Below, in pieces: positions 1 to 9,027 of a stretch of 64,000 bases of DNA. The position numbers were made by a program, and so were the translations under genes. Source of the stretch: Trichomonas vaginalis G3 (Eukaryota; Parabasalia; Trichomonadida; Trichomonadidae). A model generated the notes under the pieces. That model had not been told where the DNA came from. It ran no database searches and saw only the letters and a list, made by a program, of their open reading frames with translations. Positions within the stretch are counted from its first letter, which is position 1. Each line of letters begins with the position of its first letter. The stretch is from NCBI RefSeq assembly GCF_026262505.1, contig NC_067207.1, positions 18,568,082 through 18,632,081 on the forward strand. Reading direction: 5' to 3'.

Positions 1-19
1 ATAAAAATAAATGGTTCAT

Positions 20-682
20 TTACTCACAATATTTTTGTACAGAATGACCCCAAACTTTTAACTTCTTTTCTGCAGCTTCAAATGCTATCTTAGCGAGTTC
101 ATATTCTCTAAATTCTCTCTTTAAATCTTCTTGTTCCCATTGGTCTAGTTCGTATGGAGAATCTCTATAACCATAACATATCTCACGTTCATGTTCTAAT
201 TGTTTTTCACACATTTTTCCAACTTCTTCTTCAAACAAATGTTTAGCATTTTCTACTGTATCTTCGAGTTCTTCTTCATCTAATTTCTCATGAACTTTCT
301 TGTCTATGGAGTCCATAATTTTTCCAACTGCTATGCAATATTTTGGAGAAGCCCACATTGCTATATAGTTTATAAGTCTTGGGTCTACATACGTTCCTCT
401 AACCTGTTTGATTTCATCAGGAATTCCCGCATGAATTTTGTATAAAAACCAACCGTCGGAATTCCGGCGGTTGCTATATTCTTCACAAAATGCCTTATAA
501 TACTCTTCCCAGGACTTATTTTCCAACAGCTTTCTAAAGTCTTTCCTAAACTGCTGACACATCTTTGTTGCATTAATGTAACCATCCTTGTCTCTGCGTA
601 AGACTTCAATATCGTTATAAGTGCCTTTCGTGAATGTTTCGCCATTAGATTTGTTTGTGAATGTTTTTGCTTCGACTGACAT
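20..682 (-). CDS. KilA-N domain protein (Polinton)
   Basis: About 220 residues from the ATG at 682; the frame stays open further upstream but that stretch is hydrophobic and sits in the AT-rich leader. The KilA-N fold is recognisable: a strand pair with DGYINATKMCQQF near residues 30-45, a segment ending SWEEYYKAF, then GTYVDPRLINYIAMWASPKY, which is the family's hallmark region. A charged, helical C-terminal half follows. KilA-N proteins are DNA-binding proteins of phages, nucleocytoviruses and Polintons, so a regulatory or replication-linked role is likely (inference). It is the leftmost gene of the fossil visible here. Confidence 0.8.
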   Translation of the reverse strand: MSVEAKTFTNKSNGETFTKGTYNDIEVLRRDKDGYINATKMCQQFRKDFRKLLENKSWEEYYKAFCEEYSNRRNSDGWFLYKIHAGIPDEIKQVRGTYVDPRLINYIAMWASPKYCIAVGKIMDSIDKKVHEKLDEEELEDTVENAKHLFEEEVGKMCEKQLEHEREICYGYRDSPYELDQWEQEDLKREFREYELAKIAFEAAEKKLKVWGHSVQKYCE

Positions 683-768
683 TTCTGTTCTTACATACAA
701 AATAAAAAAATAAATAAAAATAATTTTAAAACTAACTTTATTTTTGGACTGCATCATATTTCCAGGAC

Positions 769-1000
769 TGTTGTCAAAATGTCATGTTGTCACATTTTTT
801 CAGAGAAGTTAAATGACCTGGTGACCACCTGGTGACCCGGTGACCTCATCAGTTATTCAAAAATAAATAATAACTGCCTTCCTCATTTCCCACTATGTTG
901 TCAAAATGTCATGTTGTCTCATTTTTTCAGAGAAGTTAAATGACCTGGTGACCACCTGGTGACCCGGTGACCTCATCAGTTATTCAAAAATAAATAATTA
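769..1000. repeat. Two-copy direct repeat, 127-bp period
   Basis: A unit beginning TGTTGTCAAAATGTCATG and including ACCTGGTGACCACCTGG and GACCTCATCAGTTATTC occurs at about 769 and again at about 896. The copies are nearly identical. The unit is more GC-rich than its surroundings and holds several short palindromes built on GGTGACC. It lies between the KilA-N gene and the fibre gene. Confidence 0.85.
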
Positions 1001-1016
1001 TTGAATAACCCGAAAA

Positions 1017-1077
1017 CATTAACATTAACATAAACATTAACATAAACATTAACGTAACCATTAACGTAAACATTAAC
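1017..1077. repeat. AACATT/AACATA microsatellite
   Basis: About ten hexamer units of the type CATTAA/CATAAA/CGTAAA run without interruption directly after the 127-bp repeat pair, between two fossil genes. Confidence 0.85.
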
Positions 1078-1153
1078 GATAAAATATATTTCTGCAGTTC
1101 ATCCATTACTTCATTACCTAATTAATTACAGACATAAAATATATTTAGTTCAT

Positions 1154-1855
1154 TCAATAAATGCGGTACCATGCGAATACAGTCATAAATGGTGGCATAT
1201 AATCTTCACCCAAGCCTGTTGGATTTGTTGTGAAAGTATGGACATGATTTCCTCCTGGTTCAGTTGGTCGAAAAGTCTTTTTTGCCGAATGGTTATAATC
1301 TGGAGATAAAACGTCATTGCCAGCATAATATTCCGAGTTGTATAATGGATGGTCTCTTAATGAGTGGCTATGGTCGCCAGAAAAGTTTGTAGTTCCCGTA
1401 TGAGTGTGCGGTGGAAGGTTTGCTTCTTTAATTTTCTTCGAACCACCTGTTTCCTTTGAAGAGTTTGCACAATACAAAAACCTGTCAACTATTTGTTCCC
1501 ATGCACCAAAACCCAGAACTGTTGCGGGATTTGTTGAATTCATTGACGTATATATAGAACCAATGGGGTAAATCATCTCAAGAATTGTATTTAATCCATT
1601 ATGAATATTGAATTTATTATATAATATTGAATTTGGGTGAGTATTTAAAACTAGTCTTGTTATCAATATTAACGTATTATTTTTGAAAATTGCTTTTCTA
1701 ACATCTTGAAATTTTGTGATTTCAGACCAGTTTCTTCCATCACTACTGATATTTACTAAATCACCACATCCTAAAGCAATGAAATACCCATCAATATAAA
1801 ATAAATTAGTAAATCTATAATTTCGAGTAAGTTTTGGAGTGAATGAATAAACCAA
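1154..1855 (-). CDS. Tail-collar-like fibre, C-terminal part (Polinton)
   Basis: Encodes a segment with the hallmarks of phage short-tail-fibre/collar proteins: PIGSIYTSMNSTNPATVLGFG, then WEQIVDRFLYC, a His-rich HTHTGTT...DHSHSL region, and the terminal PPFMTVFAWYRIY strand. In phage baseplate and tail-fibre proteins this domain trimerises and sits at the receptor-binding end. Here it is the distal part of a fibre-like product whose other part is the neighbouring ORF at 1771-3318. The gene looks broken. A host-contact role on a virion is inference from the family. Confidence 0.7.
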   Translation of the reverse strand: MVYSFTPKLTRNYRFTNLFYIDGYFIALGCGDLVNISSDGRNWSEITKFQDVRKAIFKNNTLILITRLVLNTHPNSILYNKFNIHNGLNTILEMIYPIGSIYTSMNSTNPATVLGFGAWEQIVDRFLYCANSSKETGGSKKIKEANLPPHTHTGTTNFSGDHSHSLRDHPLYNSEYYAGNDVLSPDYNHSAKKTFRPTEPGGNHVHTFTTNPTGLGEDYMPPFMTVFAWYRIY

Positions 1856-3318
1856 TTCCCAATTTGATAAATCTTTGATAAATAAATATGTCTGTTATAA
1901 CTTACAGGATATGAATAGACCATTTCACCTGAAACGAGAACATAAACATTTGATCCATAACATAAAGCTTCAATGTCTCCATCAGCTTGAAAAATTTGTT
2001 CAAATTGACCTTGTGGTATTGAAGATGATCTATAAATTTTATCATTTTGTAGGATAAAATACATGCTGTTAATGTAATACCACTTACTTGTATAATCAAT
2101 TTTCAAATCTGATGACATCATACTAAACATATAATAATTTATCCCATCCTCACTAATGAAAATTTGATTGACTTCATAAATTAGTACCCATTTATTATTA
2201 ACGCATCTAATAGGATTATTTGGAAATTTAAATTTAGCATCTTGATTTAAATTACATTTGAACCATTGGATACAATCGAATGAATAACAAGGGCAAAAAT
2301 CATCTCCAACCGTTATCATTCCCATAAATTTACCGTTATTATATTCAACATATAAAATTCTTGGATTAATGATTGGCTTTCGTGTATCAGGATTCCAAAC
2401 AGATGGAGTAAATGATTCATAGTTTTTAAAATCATTTGTTTTAAAATAATAAAGCACTCCACCTATATAAAATAAATACATGGTCACTCCATCGAAACAT
2501 ATCCATTCAAAAGAATCTATATCAAAGGTTTTATCTGATGATTTCATAAAATTTAAAAATGGTGGAGTAAAATAGACCTCTGATTGTTTTATTTCTTCAT
2601 TAACAAATGATATATCAGCTTTCTTTGCTAACTCAGTATTAATGAATGAAATAACTTTTTCCTTATCTGCCTTCTTCTCTAACTCACTAGTCACATAAGT
2701 TTTATCCGCTTTAAGGTCTAAACATCCTGAAACCCATCCTGTATCAGCTTTAGTTTTTAAAATCTTTGATGTCCATTCATGATACCATTCAACCATTTCT
2801 TTAATTTCATTATCTTTTTCATTAACATATTCCTTATCTGCCTTCTTCATTAATTCACTAGCCATAAGTCCCTTATCTACCTTCTCCTCTAACTCACTAA
2901 CCACATATTCCTTATCTGCCTTCTTCATTAACTCACTGTTGACATATTCCTTATCTGCTTTCTTCATTATGTCGTTTAGGAAACCTTTTATGAATTCCTC
3001 ATTTAAATTAAATCTTCCAATCTTCAAAACTTTAGGAAATGCATTTAATGCGTAATATCTTTGTTCTTCTGGTGGAATTGATGTTATATCATCCGTTATA
3101 CCTTTAATTTTTGAATTCATAAATAAAATTTCTTTTATATTTGATATCACTGCACCACCCTTGCAAACGAATTCGAAATGGTCATTTTTCAATACTATCT
3201 CCAAATCTCCATATTTCAACCTTTGCGTTTGTTCTGCCGTCTTTGAATTATATGCATATGTGGCGTATGTAATGGTTTGAAGGGCCTTAAGTTGTTGTGG
3301 TTGCTGTTGTTTAATCAT
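1771..3318 (-). CDS. Fibre shaft with ADKEYV repeats (Polinton)
   Basis: The ORF starts at ATG 3318 and begins with a Gln-rich stretch (MIKQQQPQQL). Between about residues 110 and 235 it carries at least seven imperfect repeats of the type (K)KADKEYV.SELM/E, typical of trimeric coiled-coil shafts in phage tail fibres. A beta-rich region of about 250 residues follows, with repeated SFDCIQWF and SEDGINYYMF-type strands resembling beta-propeller or sialidase-like blades (inference). With the collar-type ORF next to it, this makes a fibre-like gene. It is one of the larger genes visible in the fossil. Confidence 0.65.
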   Translation of the reverse strand: MIKQQQPQQLKALQTITYATYAYNSKTAEQTQRLKYGDLEIVLKNDHFEFVCKGGAVISNIKEILFMNSKIKGITDDITSIPPEEQRYYALNAFPKVLKIGRFNLNEEFIKGFLNDIMKKADKEYVNSELMKKADKEYVVSELEEKVDKGLMASELMKKADKEYVNEKDNEIKEMVEWYHEWTSKILKTKADTGWVSGCLDLKADKTYVTSELEKKADKEKVISFINTELAKKADISFVNEEIKQSEVYFTPPFLNFMKSSDKTFDIDSFEWICFDGVTMYLFYIGGVLYYFKTNDFKNYESFTPSVWNPDTRKPIINPRILYVEYNNGKFMGMITVGDDFCPCYSFDCIQWFKCNLNQDAKFKFPNNPIRCVNNKWVLIYEVNQIFISEDGINYYMFSMMSSDLKIDYTSKWYYINSMYFILQNDKIYRSSSIPQGQFEQIFQADGDIEALCYGSNVYVLVSGEMVYSYPVSYNRHIYLSKIYQIGNWFIHSLQNLLEIIDLLIYFILMGISLL

Positions 3319-3342
3319 TTATTATGATTTAAAAATAAATAT

Positions 3343-3696
3343 TTAATCTGTTATCTCATCAGCTATTTTTTCTATTTGAAATTGCCATAATATTTCATTC
3401 ATGAATTCTAAATCACAATCAAATAGGTCAGTTATTCTAAATTTAATATTTGATAAATCTTTTGAATGAAGAATAAATGAATTCCCGGATAATTGAAACG
3501 GATATGATAAAGAAAATATGTTTAAGTTGATGGATAAAATGTTTTGTATTGATGGGTAAGAGTTAGGGTCTAATGTTTGATGTGAAAATCTCATTGGGGT
3601 ATTAACTTTATCACATTTGATTAAAATGAAATTGGAACCAGTGTCAGAATACAAAACATCCCCAACATCTTTTTCAAAATTTAATATCCCCAACAA
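3343..3696 (-). CDS. Virion-type protein part with FRI.D motif (Polinton)
   Basis: A segment ending with DLSNIKFRITDLFDCDLEF and a final WQFQIEKI strand. The second fossil, at 63,386-63,949, ends the same way (DMQFRLVDFQGEPVEL then TVEVDF), so I read them as members of one Polinton structural-protein family. The motif resembles jelly-roll-type minor capsid or penton-like proteins, but the assignment is inference. The neighbouring ORF at 3729-4052 is probably part of the same gene region, which looks broken. Confidence 0.45.
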   Translation of the reverse strand: MLGILNFEKDVGDVLYSDTGSNFILIKCDKVNTPMRFSHQTLDPNSYPSIQNILSINLNIFSLSYPFQLSGNSFILHSKDLSNIKFRITDLFDCDLEFMNEILWQFQIEKIADEITD

Positions 3697-3728
3697 TGAA
3701 CGAAGATGAGGAGTACAAAATTTAATTT

Positions 3729-4052
3729 TCAGCGGAATTTAATAAGGTTATTTATTTCATCAAGTTCAAAAAGTTTATCAGGTTTTGATTTAAAATTTTC
3801 TTCATACCATACGATAAATGATTCATTTAAATAACTTAAAATCGTGTTAATATCCCATTTCGCTATCACATTATTTATATACATATCATACGTTTTTTCA
3901 TGGTCATCTTTAATAAATGATATATAATCTGAAGGGTCTAAAAGAATGGGATTAAATTTACCACTCACAGAAACGAGAGTAACATTATAAATTCCGCTAA
4001 CTGTTAAATTTAATTCACAGTTATTATTCGAAATAATATTGATAATTGACAT
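3729..4052 (-). CDS. Unrecognised Polinton ORF
   Basis: Starts at ATG 4052 and encodes about 107 residues. The N-terminal half is beta-rich (NCELNLTVSGIYNVTLVSVSG) and the second half contains helical segments with WDINTILSYLNESFIVWYEE. It faces the plus-strand gene at 4072 head to head, so the short space between them must hold both promoters. No family is recognised for this stretch alone. Confidence 0.45.
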   Translation of the reverse strand: MSIINIISNNNCELNLTVSGIYNVTLVSVSGKFNPILLDPSDYISFIKDDHEKTYDMYINNVIAKWDINTILSYLNESFIVWYEENFKSKPDKLFELDEINNLIKFR

Positions 4053-4071
4053 TTTTATTACGATTAAAAAT

Positions 4072-4551
4072 ATGGTAAAGCGTTATTTTCCAGTGATAAA
4101 TAAAACTAGAATAAGATTACCTCAAGAATTCATAAATTCAACGAATAAGAAATTCATTCATGTTATAAATTTTAGTGTTTTCAGAAAATATGAGTCAATG
4201 TCATATTCATCATCGGGTTATATTTCACTTCATTCAAATTTAGTTCAATCAAACCCATATAATGACCATTTCATAAGATTTTCAGATGGTATTAAAAATG
4301 TAATTGATAGATTAAAATATGAACAGATTGACAATATCGAATTTTTGGAATTTTGGTTTAAATATCCCGATGGAAAAAAGATTGAAGTTAAAGATAAAGC
4401 TGATACTATAACAAAAACAATTACAATGACCGATCCAGATAGTGGGGAACAAAAAGAAATAAAACAAACGATAGAAACTGGTGAAAGGTCAATTATTATT
4501 GATTATGATTCAAAGGATTATTATTCAATAATGTTAATGCTTGAATATTAA
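4072..4551 (+). CDS. Unrecognised Polinton protein, 159 aa
   Basis: One of three plus-strand genes in a mostly minus-strand fossil. The ATG at 4072 is preferred over an upstream alternative because it follows the AT-rich leader seen before other genes of the element. The protein is beta-rich with IEFLEFWFKYPDGKKIEVKDKADTI in the middle, a Lys/Glu/Thr-rich linker, and a C-terminal YDSKDYYSIMLMLEY. The stop overlaps by four bases the stop of the convergent gene at 4548-5216. No function can be assigned; a small virion protein is possible. Confidence 0.5.
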   Translation: MVKRYFPVINKTRIRLPQEFINSTNKKFIHVINFSVFRKYESMSYSSSGYISLHSNLVQSNPYNDHFIRFSDGIKNVIDRLKYEQIDNIEFLEFWFKYPDGKKIEVKDKADTITKTITMTDPDSGEQKEIKQTIETGERSIIIDYDSKDYYSIMLMLEY

Positions 4552-5216
4552 ATGGCCTTAACAAAGAATTTTTCAAGTGATATTTTATATTCATCAACTA
4601 TTTTATTATAAATATCATTATATGTTAAATGAAGTTCAGTTGTTGTTCCGTTCTTTGATATCTTAATTGTGCTAATATCCTTTATAGGATTTATTTTTGC
4701 AACTGTTCCGCAGCATGAAACCTCATCATCTATGAAAAATTGAATCTTAACGTCTGAATCTTGAACATCACAAAGAATGGCGATAATGTGAATTAATGAT
4801 TCATAAGGTAAAATAATTAAACCGGATTGATCAATTAAATTTATTATTGAATCATAATTATTAATTATTATATCACGGTAAATTTTCATTAATTCAGAAT
4901 TAATGTCTATTTTATATGGGTTCTCGATGTTTGATGAAAGAGGTGGGGGGTATGTTGGATAAGTGGAAATTTCAACAGGTTCTTTACCGGGTTCAGATAA
5001 AATGATTGGGTCTCCATCTTCTTTATTTTGCTCCTCCTCCTTTTTCGGTAAGTCACGAGTTAATAAATTTGGTTGAGTTGCTGACCTTGTTAATTCAGGG
5101 CTAACATTAACTTTAACATTTTGAATAATTCGTGATTTATCATCATTTACGTTATAACCAACCGTAATCTCTGCTTTTGCGTTTGTGTTCTTTTGACTTG
5201 TGAAACGTCTTCTCAT
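4548..5216 (-). CDS. Unrecognised Polinton protein, 222 aa
   Basis: Starts at ATG 5216 with a basic tip (MRRRFTSQK). Residues 60-100 are Pro/Glu-rich and look unstructured, including TYPTYPPPL. The C-terminal 120 residues are folded-looking, with alternating helices (ELMKIYRDIIINNYDSI) and strands (VKIQFFIDDEVSCCGTV). A disordered charged half joined to a compact domain is common in virion-internal proteins, but I recognise no family. Confidence 0.5.
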   Translation of the reverse strand: MRRRFTSQKNTNAKAEITVGYNVNDDKSRIIQNVKVNVSPELTRSATQPNLLTRDLPKKEEEQNKEDGDPIILSEPGKEPVEISTYPTYPPPLSSNIENPYKIDINSELMKIYRDIIINNYDSIINLIDQSGLIILPYESLIHIIAILCDVQDSDVKIQFFIDDEVSCCGTVAKINPIKDISTIKISKNGTTTELHLTYNDIYNKIVDEYKISLEKFFVKAI

Positions 5217-5300
5217 TTATAATTGAATAAAAAAAAGAAAAATATATTTAAAGTTTTATTTAGTTGTTACGGTAATATCCCAAGGTTCATCATTGTTTGC

Positions 5301-6200
5301 TTATACTTTCTTTGTAACTGCACCAATTATGTTATTGATATTGCTTTGAGTTTCTTCCAGTCTTATTTTATCATTTACAATATCTTTAATCATTTCATTA
5401 CATGCATTCTTAAAACCATCTGATTTTTCTAATTTACGTCTATCACTTTCTTTAATTAAATCAAAGTTATAACCTTGTTGAGAATAAAGTGGTTTCTTTA
5501 TCAATTCCTTGAACGCTTCTGAAAGTGAAGATGAAGAAATTCTTGCCACTTGAATTGGTTTAAATTCTGCTTTCATTGCTTCTTTCTGTTCATTGAACAC
5601 TGGATCGAATAAAGCAACTTTAAAGAATTTCTTAGCTGGAATTTCAGGTCTCAAATTTGCATATTGACCATCAAACTGATTAACATATCGTGGTAATCCA
5701 TCCGGTCCCTCTTCAATAGCATTTAATTCTTCATTGAAATAAGAATATGGATTATGACGGTATGAATTAATTGGACCATGTTCACCTTCTCCAATGTATT
5801 GTTTAACAGCTTTTCCATTTTCATCAAATTGCATAGGATAACGTTCATTATATGCTTTACGTTTAGGATAATCAGACATAGTTAATTTATAACCATTTAT
5901 GACTTTAATATTACCTTGACCATCAGTAACGAAAACTTCATTTATACCATCAGGTTTTCCATTTGGACCCGTAATGTCTGCTTCGTGTGCTTCCCAATTT
6001 GGACCATGACGTTTGGCATATGCTTGAGCTTCTGGTAATGTTAAAACGTTTCTCATTTGTTTAACATCTTTTTGAAGACCAGCAACAATATGAACTAATT
6101 CTTTCATTCCATCAGGAACTTTCATAGTTCTATTATATGCACCCTTTTTGTTTGTCCCTTGTTTTAATGGAACCTGTAGAAGATTTGCTATTTCTGTCAT
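5301..6200 (-). CDS. Conserved Polinton protein with [14 protein letters not shown] motif
   Basis: A 299-residue ORF starting at ATG 6200. After a basic N-terminus comes the segment [19 protein letters not shown] followed by INGYKL and [10 protein letters not shown] have seen this type of motif in hypothetical proteins of Polintons and related large DNA viruses, but cannot name a function with confidence. The C-terminal third is helical and lysine-rich. The ORF looks whole and is in the same orientation as the ATPase and capsid region, so a virion or assembly role is likely (inference). Confidence 0.55.
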   Translation of the reverse strand: MTEIANLLQVPLKQGTNKKGAYNRTMKVPDGMKELVHIVAGLQKDVKQMRNVLTLPEAQAYAKRHGPNWEAHEADITGPNGKPDGINEVFVTDGQGNIKVINGYKLTMSDYPKRKAYNERYPMQFDENGKAVKQYIGEGEHGPINSYRHNPYSYFNEELNAIEEGPDGLPRYVNQFDGQYANLRPEIPAKKFFKVALFDPVFNEQKEAMKAEFKPIQVARISSSSLSEAFKELIKKPLYSQQGYNFDLIKESDRRKLEKSDGFKNACNEMIKDIVNDKIRLEETQSNINNIIGAVTKKV

Positions 6201-6240
6201 GTTTAATTATAAATAAAAAATAAAAATTAATTATAAAAAG

Positions 6241-6486
6241 TTAATCAAATTTAACACCTCCTTTATTTAAATCAACTATTATTTTTCCATGTTCACCTAA
6301 TTGCTGATATTGTGTGTAAAGTTCATTAATGCTCATTGGTAAATTCACTTGATAAAGCATAACGTTCAACTGTTGACGACTAAAACCACTGAAAATGAAA
6401 AGGGTGGACAGATTTGATTTAATGTTTGTGCTTAATGCTTTAAAGTATTGAACAGCCATAAAGAATGAACATGAATATGTCGACAT
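6241..6486 (-). CDS. Packaging ATPase, C-terminal part (Polinton)
   Basis: Encodes FIFSGFSRQQLNVMLYQVN and a tail GKIIVDLNKGG, the kind of post-Walker-B segment found in A32/FtsK-HerA packaging ATPases. It lies directly downstream of the ORF with the nucleotide-binding motifs. Listed as a part; the gene as a whole looks broken. Confidence 0.5.
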   Translation of the reverse strand: MSTYSCSFFMAVQYFKALSTNIKSNLSTLFIFSGFSRQQLNVMLYQVNLPMSINELYTQYQQLGEHGKIIVDLNKGGVKFD

Positions 6487-7001
6487 TGAGTTAATAACTG
6501 ATTAAAATATGATTTCTCATTTGTTATTAGTTTTGATTTCACTGCATCATCTAGAAAAATGAGTGAATGCAAAAATTCTCTATCAAAATTTGAAATAGAA
6601 AGTGTTTCAAATAATTCATCCCGTTGTTTATCAATAATTTTATCCTCTAATCCTTGCTTCTTGATTGTATTATATAATTCTTTATACATTAAAAAGTTTT
6701 TTAAATAATCTTCTGCTTCTTCTTGTGATAAATAAATAATTGGAATTTTGATTAAATGCTTTAAAGATTCAAATGTATCATCTGAAGGTGAACCCGAACG
6801 GTTGATATAAATTAACACATGTGAATAGGGGGAAGTGTTAGCAATAATGATAATTTGTTTTAATATCGTTAATGTTTTACCTTTATTTTGTTTACCAATT
6901 GCTGCAGTGATTGAATTTAAGTAACATTCAGAATATGGAATTTTCATTAATTTTTCCTTAGATAGAGCATTTCTATTATCACTCAATGCTTCATTAATCA
7001 T
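6432..7001 (-). CDS. FtsK/HerA-type genome-packaging ATPase part (Polinton)
   Basis: Walker A is visible as GKQNKGKTLTI near residue 36 and Walker B as LIFLDDAV near residue 147, with the spacing of the poxvirus A32-like and Polinton ATPases. In those families the enzyme drives genome packaging into the capsid. LWLFNTLKH at the end resembles the beginning of the sensor region. The adjacent ORF at 6241-6486 carries the rest of the domain. The gene looks broken. Confidence 0.65.
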   Translation of the reverse strand: MINEALSDNRNALSKEKLMKIPYSECYLNSITAAIGKQNKGKTLTILKQIIIIANTSPYSHVLIYINRSGSPSDDTFESLKHLIKIPIIYLSQEEAEDYLKNFLMYKELYNTIKKQGLEDKIIDKQRDELFETLSISNFDREFLHSLIFLDDAVKSKLITNEKSYFNQLLTQCRHIHVHSLWLFNTLKH

Positions 7002-7077
7002 ATCATCTATGTAGGTATTATATACTCCCTAATTCTTCAGAATTGAAATCCATTTAATCAAAAATAAATTTATAATT

Positions 7078-7830
7078 TTAAACATTTCTATTCATCAATA
7101 TTTCATCATATGAACTTCTATACTGTGGTGGTGTACCTGTTGGATGATATTTCAAACCTTCATCCGGTGTCCATGTCCAATATGTAGTCCTAGTAAACCA
7201 AACCTGAGGAGGATTTGTCACCTTTGAACAGTAAGTGTCATTTTCACCCTGAATGATTGGATAAGCTTTCACTTGTACTGTAACTTGTGAATTGAAAGTT
7301 TCTAATCCATCAAAGAATATACCTGCTCCATCATGTTGAACTGGAATAGTGCATAAGAATGAAGTTTGGTCTTTCCATGTTCTAGCTAATGGCGCGCCAT
7401 TATCATCATTCAGTGGTCTAGTTAATGAGTCCTCGTATTCTTCTGTGCATTCATTCACTCCATCTAAATCAGAAGCTTGAAGCATACGTGTAAAGAATAT
7501 GTCGCCCACTGTGGTCATCGCTTGATCGGGGAAGTTTCTGGAATCTATAGTGACCTGAAGACCTCGAAGCATTGGATTTTCTAAAACTGTTCTTTGCATT
7601 GCATTCTTCGGAAATGTTAACACAACATCTGTAACATTATGAAGAGCGTATGAGAAATCTGAGCTGATACCTTCAGGAGTGATGCAACCTCCATTTAGTG
7701 AACGAACGTCAATATGTTGAGCTGGAATCATGAATGGATCTTCCTTACTGAATAAACGTGGTATTGCTTTAACTGATTCTTCAATTAAACCGTATCCTGG
7801 TGTAATGCATTTATCCTCTAAAACTTCCAT
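7078..7830 (-). CDS. Capsid-like ORF, C-terminal type (Polinton)
   Basis: A 250-residue beta-rich ORF ending with WFTRTTYWTWTPDEGLKYH and a Pro/Tyr-rich tail. It directly follows the capsid-like ORF at 7818-8717 and precedes the ATPase, the gene neighbourhood of major capsid proteins in Polintons. Together the two ORFs span about the length of a double jelly-roll capsid protein, so this is likely its second part (inference). Higher GC than the flanks, consistent with a highly expressed structural gene. Confidence 0.5.
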   Translation of the reverse strand: MEVLEDKCITPGYGLIEESVKAIPRLFSKEDPFMIPAQHIDVRSLNGGCITPEGISSDFSYALHNVTDVVLTFPKNAMQRTVLENPMLRGLQVTIDSRNFPDQAMTTVGDIFFTRMLQASDLDGVNECTEEYEDSLTRPLNDDNGAPLARTWKDQTSFLCTIPVQHDGAGIFFDGLETFNSQVTVQVKAYPIIQGENDTYCSKVTNPPQVWFTRTTYWTWTPDEGLKYHPTGTPPQYRSSYDEILMNRNV

Positions 7831-8717
7831 CTTTGTGCATGAAATAATAACACATCAACTGTTGCGTCAGCAGATGTAGCGGCTAAGCTTGTAATTAATT
7901 TGGCAGGAAGTCCGATTTGTTGGAATTTGCGATCATATTTATAAACATGATTCATAATCTTTTCATAATTTTCATCAGTTATCTTTTCATAAACGTAATT
8001 TTGTAAATCAGCAACTCTTAACGGGTCAACCTGACAAAATACTAAAGTATCCCTGAAAACATAATATTTAAGAATGATTTCACCAAATGATTTAGGATAA
8101 TCATCGAACGCCTGAAATGCTAACAAATCATTTACCGGAATAATCATATCAAAAGTGATATCAACTTCTTCATTTGCTTTCTTGAAAACTTCTGAAGGGT
8201 CAATATATTTACCACATACTGAGTTATCATATTTTTGAACATTATTATATAACGAATGAACAAACTTTTTAACTTTCCTTTCTGATTTTGGTTTATATGT
8301 TGCAAATGCGAAAGATTCACGGGCGCAATCCATCTGAAGATAACCGGCATCACCTCTTTCGGTTTCTACTTCTAATTGTTTAAAGCTTTGATTTGATGAT
8401 TTGTAACCAACGAATAAACGCATGCATTTAAAAGCGGCATCACATGTGAAAGCTTTATTTGAAACTAGAGTTGCTTTAACTTTGCGTTTAATATATGTGT
8501 CACCTAATTGGTTCACATCATGAGCTGGATTTGTAATTCTTAAATGAGTTTGTTTATCATCAAAATATGGAGCATCAGAGTCATAGCATGAACTTTCAAG
8601 TTCTCTATAATATCTTCTACCATCATTCTTTGCGAATATTTCATTTATCTTTTCGAATGAATGAAATACATTTCCATTAATTGGTTTAGTGTTTGGCACC
8701 AAATAGTTAGTCGTCAT
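7818..8717 (-). CDS. Capsid-like ORF, N-terminal type (Polinton)
   Basis: A 299-residue ORF starting at ATG 8717. Strand-rich, with HLRITNPAHDVNQLGDTY, FKCMRLFVGYKSSNQSF, DITFDMIIPVNDLLAF and ILKYYVFRDTLVFCQVDPLR, a pattern fitting jelly-roll strands of Polinton major capsid proteins. Position next to the ATPase supports this. The capsid region as a whole looks broken. The assignment rests on pattern and context, not on a diagnostic motif. Confidence 0.5.
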   Translation of the reverse strand: MTTNYLVPNTKPINGNVFHSFEKINEIFAKNDGRRYYRELESSCYDSDAPYFDDKQTHLRITNPAHDVNQLGDTYIKRKVKATLVSNKAFTCDAAFKCMRLFVGYKSSNQSFKQLEVETERGDAGYLQMDCARESFAFATYKPKSERKVKKFVHSLYNNVQKYDNSVCGKYIDPSEVFKKANEEVDITFDMIIPVNDLLAFQAFDDYPKSFGEIILKYYVFRDTLVFCQVDPLRVADLQNYVYEKITDENYEKIMNHVYKYDRKFQQIGLPAKLITSLAATSADATVDVLLFHAQRWKF

Positions 8718-8787
8718 TTATTAATAAATAAAAAAATCATAATTAAAAGATGAAAAAGAATTTTTAATTTTAATGAAATAATCAACT

Positions 8788-9003
8788 ATGGCTGCAGGAT
8801 TCTTTAAGAAACTGTGGGATAAAGTAAAAAGAGGAGCGCATAAAGTTTGGGAAACATTGAAGAAGGGAGCAAATTGGATATTTAAGAATAAAGAAGCAAT
8901 TAGTGACATTGCTGAATCAATAACACCAAAAGCCGCCCCAATAAGAGAAATTTTAAATAAAGGAGAAAAAGTTTATCAAAGATTACAACCAATACTAAGA
9001 TAA
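8788..9003 (+). CDS. Small amphipathic cationic peptide, paralogue A (Polinton)
   Basis: A 71-residue protein from ATG 8788. It begins MAAGFFKKLW, the same ten residues as the convergent gene at 9028-9264, and continues with a strongly amphipathic, lysine-rich helix and WIFKNKEAI. Small membrane-active virion peptides such as adenovirus pVI and the pX/pVI-like proteins of adintoviruses have this character. A capsid-associated membrane-disrupting or DNA-condensing role is inference. It sits tail to tail with its paralogue. Confidence 0.6.
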   Translation: MAAGFFKKLWDKVKRGAHKVWETLKKGANWIFKNKEAISDIAESITPKAAPIREILNKGEKVYQRLQPILR

Positions 9004-9027
9004 AAATAATATTTATTTATTTTTCCA

